Shown here piece after piece: positions 60,731 to 64,000 of a stretch of DNA of 64,000 bases (the stretch's first letter is position 1; every line of letters starts with the position of its first letter). The stretch is taken from positions 62,001-126,000 of the forward strand of contig NZ_JAXAVX010000007.1 in assembly GCF_033949425.1 (NCBI RefSeq), written 5' to 3'. The position numbers were made by a program, and so were the translations under genes. Origin of the DNA: Patulibacter brassicae (GTDB taxonomy: Bacteria > Actinomycetota > Thermoleophilia > Solirubrobacterales > Solirubrobacteraceae). Below the pieces are notes generated by a model that ran no database searches, was not told where the DNA came from, and worked only from the letters and a program-made list of their open reading frames with translations.

Positions 60731-62612
60731 CGACGCGGCCGGACAGCGCCGCGACACGGACGGCCCGGAGGGCGAGCTGTCGCGGGCACGGGCGGCCTAC
60801 GCCCAGGCGATCGCCGCCTTCGGCGACGTCACCGCGGCGCTGAGCGACATCAGCGACCGCGACGAGCTCCTGCACCTCATCGCGGAGAAGATCTGCGACC
60901 TGATCGGCGTGCAGCGCTGCAGCCTCTACCTGCGCGAGGAGCGCAGCCGGCTCTACCGCGGCCAGGTCGGTCACTGGCGCCACGACATCGACGACGGCGT
61001 GAAGCGCCTGACGAGCGGCGGGCCCGGCGACGCCTTCACGCGCGAGATCGTCGCGACGAAGGCGCCGGTCGTCATCCCGGACGTCCTGAACGACCCGCGT
61101 CCGCTGCGCTCGACGATGCGCAGCTGGGACGTCCGGTCGATGATGGGCGTCCCGATGGTGCTCCAGGGCGACGTCGTGGGGATCGTCTACCTCGACGACC
61201 ACGACCGCCCGCGCCGCTACACCGACGCGGACCAGTCGATCGCCTCGGCGTTCGCCGACCTCGCCGCGATCGCGATCCAGCAGGCGAAGCTCGGCTCGGA
61301 GATGCGCGAGCGCCTCGACACCGTCGCGCGCCAGAACGCGACGATGCGCCGCGCCACCGTCGTCGAGGAGCGCCTGACCGCGCTCGTGCTCGACGGGCGC
61401 AACATGCGGGAGATCGCGGCGGAGATCGCCGAGCTCACCGGCAAGCCGTGCGCGATCCACGACGAGCGCTTCCGCGCGGTCGCCGTCGGCCGGCCCCGCG
61501 CGATCCAGGACCAGTCCGTCCGCCCGCGGCTGCTGGAGCCCGACGTCCGCGACCACCCCGACGTGCGCCGCGCGCTCGCGGGCCTGCCGACGGCGCGCCC
61601 GGTCGTCGTCGGCCCGTTCCCGCTCGCGGGCGTCCACCAGCGTGCGCTCGTGGCGCCGGTCGCCACGACCGAGGCGCTGTGGGGCTACCTCGTGCTGCTG
61701 GAGCACGGCTCGCGGCTGACGAACCTCGACATGGTCGTCGGCCGCCGCGCGGCGACGATCATCGCGTGGGAGATGAGCGCCGAGCGGCGCGCGGTGGCGG
61801 CGGAGTGGAACGCCCGCAGCTCGCTCGTCGGCGAGCTGCTGCGCGGCAACCAGGACGTCAAGGCGCTCGAGCGGCGGGCCGAGCACGTCGGCGTGGCGCT
61901 GGAGCGCCCGCACGTGCTGTGCCTCGTGACCTCGGCGCTCGGCTCGACGACGAGCGTGCCGGAGGCCCGCGCGGTCGCCGAGGCGATCACCGGCGGCGAC
62001 GAGGAGCTCGCGGCGCTGGCCACCGGGGTGACCGAGGGTGTCGCGCTCGTCCTGCCGCTGGAGGGCGACGATCCCATCGCCGCGGTCGCGGGGCTGAAGC
62101 GGCGCGTCGCCGAGGGCCTGGCGCGCCTCGACGACGCCGGTGCGCTGCTGGCCGGGATCTCGACCCCCTGCCGCTCGGTGCCGGAGTACGTCGACGGCTA
62201 CGCGCAGGTCGCGCAGGTCGTCCAGTGCCTGCAGACGTTCTCCTCCGGCGGGCGCAACACGGTGCTCACGGCGACCGACCTCGGCGGCGGCCGGTTGTTC
62301 CTCTCCTCCGCCAACGCGCAGGAGGCGGCGCGCTTCGTCGACGAGACGCTCGGCCCGATCCTCGCCGACCGCGCGCGCGAGGAGGTCCTCGCGACGCTCG
62401 ACATCTACTTCCACCACGACCGCAGCGTCCGCCTGGCCGCGCAGTCGCTCGGCGTCCACGAGAACACCATCCGCTACCGGCTGAGCCGGATCGAGGAGCT
62501 CACGCGGATGGCCGTCACCACCGAGGCCGAGGCGCAGTTCAACGTCCAGCTCGCGCTGCTCGTCCTGCGCCTGCAGGGCCACCTGCCCTGGCATCTCGGC
62601 GACGACGACTGA
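60717..62612 (+). CDS. GAF-domain PucR-type transcription regulator 2
   Basis: A 631-aa paralogue of regulator 1: GAF domain (ISDRDELLHLIAEKICDLIG to FADLAAIAIQQAKL), a middle domain including WEMSAERRAVAAEWNARSSL, and the C-terminal HTH (HHDRSVRLAAQSLGVHENTI, RYRLSRIEEL). The GAF domains are nearly identical between the two, while the region around 270-330 differs more. GTG 60717 has GGGGAGAG at 60702-60709; GTG 60723 is an alternative. It carries an island dyad in its own promoter and is divergent from the PPDK-like gene. Confidence 0.87.
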   Translation: MTVTDDAAGQRRDTDGPEGELSRARAAYAQAIAAFGDVTAALSDISDRDELLHLIAEKICDLIGVQRCSLYLREERSRLYRGQVGHWRHDIDDGVKRLTSGGPGDAFTREIVATKAPVVIPDVLNDPRPLRSTMRSWDVRSMMGVPMVLQGDVVGIVYLDDHDRPRRYTDADQSIASAFADLAAIAIQQAKLGSEMRERLDTVARQNATMRRATVVEERLTALVLDGRNMREIAAEIAELTGKPCAIHDERFRAVAVGRPRAIQDQSVRPRLLEPDVRDHPDVRRALAGLPTARPVVVGPFPLAGVHQRALVAPVATTEALWGYLVLLEHGSRLTNLDMVVGRRAATIIAWEMSAERRAVAAEWNARSSLVGELLRGNQDVKALERRAEHVGVALERPHVLCLVTSALGSTTSVPEARAVAEAITGGDEELAALATGVTEGVALVLPLEGDDPIAAVAGLKRRVAEGLARLDDAGALLAGISTPCRSVPEYVDGYAQVAQVVQCLQTFSSGGRNTVLTATDLGGGRLFLSSANAQEAARFVDETLGPILADRAREEVLATLDIYFHHDRSVRLAAQSLGVHENTIRYRLSRIEELTRMAVTTEAEAQFNVQLALLVLRLQGHLPWHLGDDD

Positions 62613-62639
62613 CCGCGTCCGGTCGTCCCGCGGGCCGCG

Positions 62640-62703
62640 TTGGAGTCCCCTCCAGGGGTCCGCGCGCGCGACCAGCGAGCGGCAGCGCGGGTCGGTCTAG
62701 GTT
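62640..62703 (+). promoter_or_regulatory. Promoter of acyl-CoA dehydrogenase with island dyad
   Basis: TTGGAG-TCCC-CTCCAG at 62640-62655, centre 55.5 bp before the end of TAGGTT (62698-62703). Confidence 0.6.
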
Positions 62704-62762
62704 CGATCGTGCACCGCCGCGCCCCACCTGCGCGGCCGCGACCGCGACAGGGAGCTGGAGAT

Positions 62763-64000
62763 ATGGCCTGGGACTTCTCGACCGAGCCCGAGTTCGAGCA
62801 GAAGCTCGAGTGGATGCGCACGTTCGTGCGCGAGCGGGTGTACCCGCTGGAGACGCTGGACCTCGACTGGCGCAGCTACCGCGAGGCGATCAAGCCGCTG
62901 ATGGAGGAGGTCAAGGAGCAGGGCCTCTGGGCCGCGCACCTCGGTCCCGAGCACGGCGGTCCCGGCTACGGCCAGGTGAAGCTCGGCCTCATGCACGAGA
63001 TCCTCGGCTCGTCCGAGCTCGCGCCCCCGGTCTTCGGCAACCAGGCCCCCGACTCCGGCAACTCGGAGCTCATCGCCATCGGCGGCACCGAGGAGCAGTG
63101 GGAGCAGTGGGGCCAGCCGCTGCTGGACGGCAAGCTCTACAGCGCCTTCTCGATGACCGAGCAGGGCACCGGCTCGGATCCGCGCCAGTTCACGACGACC
63201 GCGGTCCGCGACGGCAGCGACTGGGTCATCAACGGCACGAAGTGGCTCGTCGGCAACGCGACGCGCAGCGACTTCCACATCGTCATGGTCCGCACCGACA
63301 CCTCGCCGGGCGCCGACCCCTACAAGACGATGTCGATGTTCATCGTCCCGACGGACTCGCCGGGCATCGAGATGCGCGAGCTCGGGCTGATGCACGACAC
63401 GCACGCCGAGGGCCTCGTCCACGCGCACGCCGAGGTCCACTACCGCGACGTGCGGGTGCCGGCCGAGAACCTGCTCGGCGGCGAGGGCGAGGCCTTCGTC
63501 CTGGCGCAGAAGCGGCTCGGCCCGGGCCGCATCCACCACTGCATGCGCTGGATCGGCGTCTGCCGCCGGGCGTTCGACATGCTCTGCGAGCGCGCGGTCA
63601 GCAAGAGCGTCCACGGCAGCCTGCTGAGCGAGAAGCAGACGATCCAGAACTGGGTCGCCGACTCCGCCGCCGCGATCGAGGCCTCGCGCCTGCTGACGCT
63701 CAAGGCGGCGTGGACGATGGACCAGGTCGGCGCGTCGAACGCGCGGACCGAGATCGCGATGATCAAGTACTACGGCGCGCCGATCATGCACGACGTGCTC
63801 GATCGCGCCCTCCAGATCCACGGCTCGCTCGGCTTCACGACCGACATGCCGATCGAGGAGATGCTCCGCTGGGCGCGCGCCGCCCGGATCTACGACGGTC
63901 CGGACGAGGTCCACCGCCAGACCGTCGCCCGCCGGATCCTGCGCCAGTACGAGCCGCGCGACCTGCCGACGGAGCACGTGCCGACGCGGCGCGCGGCGGC
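62763..64000 (+). CDS. Acyl-CoA dehydrogenase, ACAD10/11 type (3' end outside window)
   Basis: At least 412 codons of an FAD-dependent acyl-CoA dehydrogenase; no stop is reached. The FAD/substrate motif is FSMTEQGTGSDP, followed by INGTKWLVGNA; LGPGRIHHCMRWIGVCRRAF and RIYDGPDEVHRQTVARRILR are the hallmarks of the ACAD10/11 branch, with Asp in YDGPDEVH where medium-chain dehydrogenases have the catalytic Glu. The partner HAD and APH domains found fused in ACAD10 are separate genes in this island. ATG 62763 has a GGGAGCTGGAG region upstream, and a leader of about 53 bases from TAGGTT. Confidence 0.9.
   Translation, partial: MAWDFSTEPEFEQKLEWMRTFVRERVYPLETLDLDWRSYREAIKPLMEEVKEQGLWAAHLGPEHGGPGYGQVKLGLMHEILGSSELAPPVFGNQAPDSGNSELIAIGGTEEQWEQWGQPLLDGKLYSAFSMTEQGTGSDPRQFTTTAVRDGSDWVINGTKWLVGNATRSDFHIVMVRTDTSPGADPYKTMSMFIVPTDSPGIEMRELGLMHDTHAEGLVHAHAEVHYRDVRVPAENLLGGEGEAFVLAQKRLGPGRIHHCMRWIGVCRRAFDMLCERAVSKSVHGSLLSEKQTIQNWVADSAAAIEASRLLTLKAAWTMDQVGASNARTEIAMIKYYGAPIMHDVLDRALQIHGSLGFTTDMPIEEMLRWARAARIYDGPDEVHRQTVARRILRQYEPRDLPTEHVPTRRAA

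Overview
The window is about 74% GC, with dense short-spaced genes, many GTG starts, a class II fumarase, an actinobacterial-type IleS, a DtxR/MntR regulator, GAF-PucR regulators and secreted proteins with Pro/Gly/Asp linkers next to DxDxDG repeats. This fits a high-GC actinomycete, most likely Thermoleophilia/Solirubrobacterales (Patulibacter, Conexibacter or Baekduia-like); the lineage is inference. No rRNA, tRNA, CRISPR array, insertion sequence or phage gene was seen.

Bases 1-34,450 are mixed housekeeping and envelope genes: an M20 amidohydrolase (cut by the window edge), a NYN-domain protein, a decapeptide-repeat protein, methylmalonyl-CoA epimerase, a diacylglycerol-kinase/membrane-protein pair, PAP2 phosphatase-YchF, a SpoIID/LytB-like protein divergent from a secreted GH2 glycosidase, a large ATPase-LuxR regulator, a methyltransferase, two coupled secreted proteins, a VOC protein, Mug glycosylase, FumC, a secreted trypsin-like protease, a MATE exporter, a beta-propeller secreted protein, PPK2, DtxR and MerR-type regulators separated by a 94-bp tandem repeat, IleS and a Uma2-like nuclease. 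Many of these genes have a TAnnnT -10 box 6-8 bases before the start codon, so they are probably translated from leaderless mRNAs.

Bases 34,579-64,000 form a catabolic island: three enoyl-CoA hydratase/isomerases, two APH-type kinases, two HAD phosphatases, SDR, acyl-CoA ligase, alpha-methylacyl-CoA racemase and an ACAD10/11-type dehydrogenase; a sugar-type ABC importer; a PPDK-like protein that has the ATP-grasp and phosphohistidine domains but no PEP barrel; and a six-gene cassette joined by five successive 4-base overlaps (stand-alone phosphohistidine swivel protein, two unrecognised 550-aa paralogues, winged-helix protein, phosphotriesterase-family hydrolase, LLM flavin oxidoreductase). 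Two paralogous GAF-PucR regulators lie inside the island.

The main discovery is that all twelve inferred transcription units of the island can be assigned a dyad close to TTGGAG-N4-CTCCAA, centred 54.5 or 55.5 bp before the last base of a nAnnnT -10 box (about -61.5/-62.5, the class I activator position). Nine dyads serve the twelve promoters, three of them shared by divergent genes. This points to one regulon, probably activated by the PucR proteins. The likely chemistry is uptake and CoA-dependent breakdown of a hydroxylated or lactone-type acid, with kinase/phosphatase steps as in ACAD10/11 and Lva pathways, plus an undescribed split phosphotransfer system.
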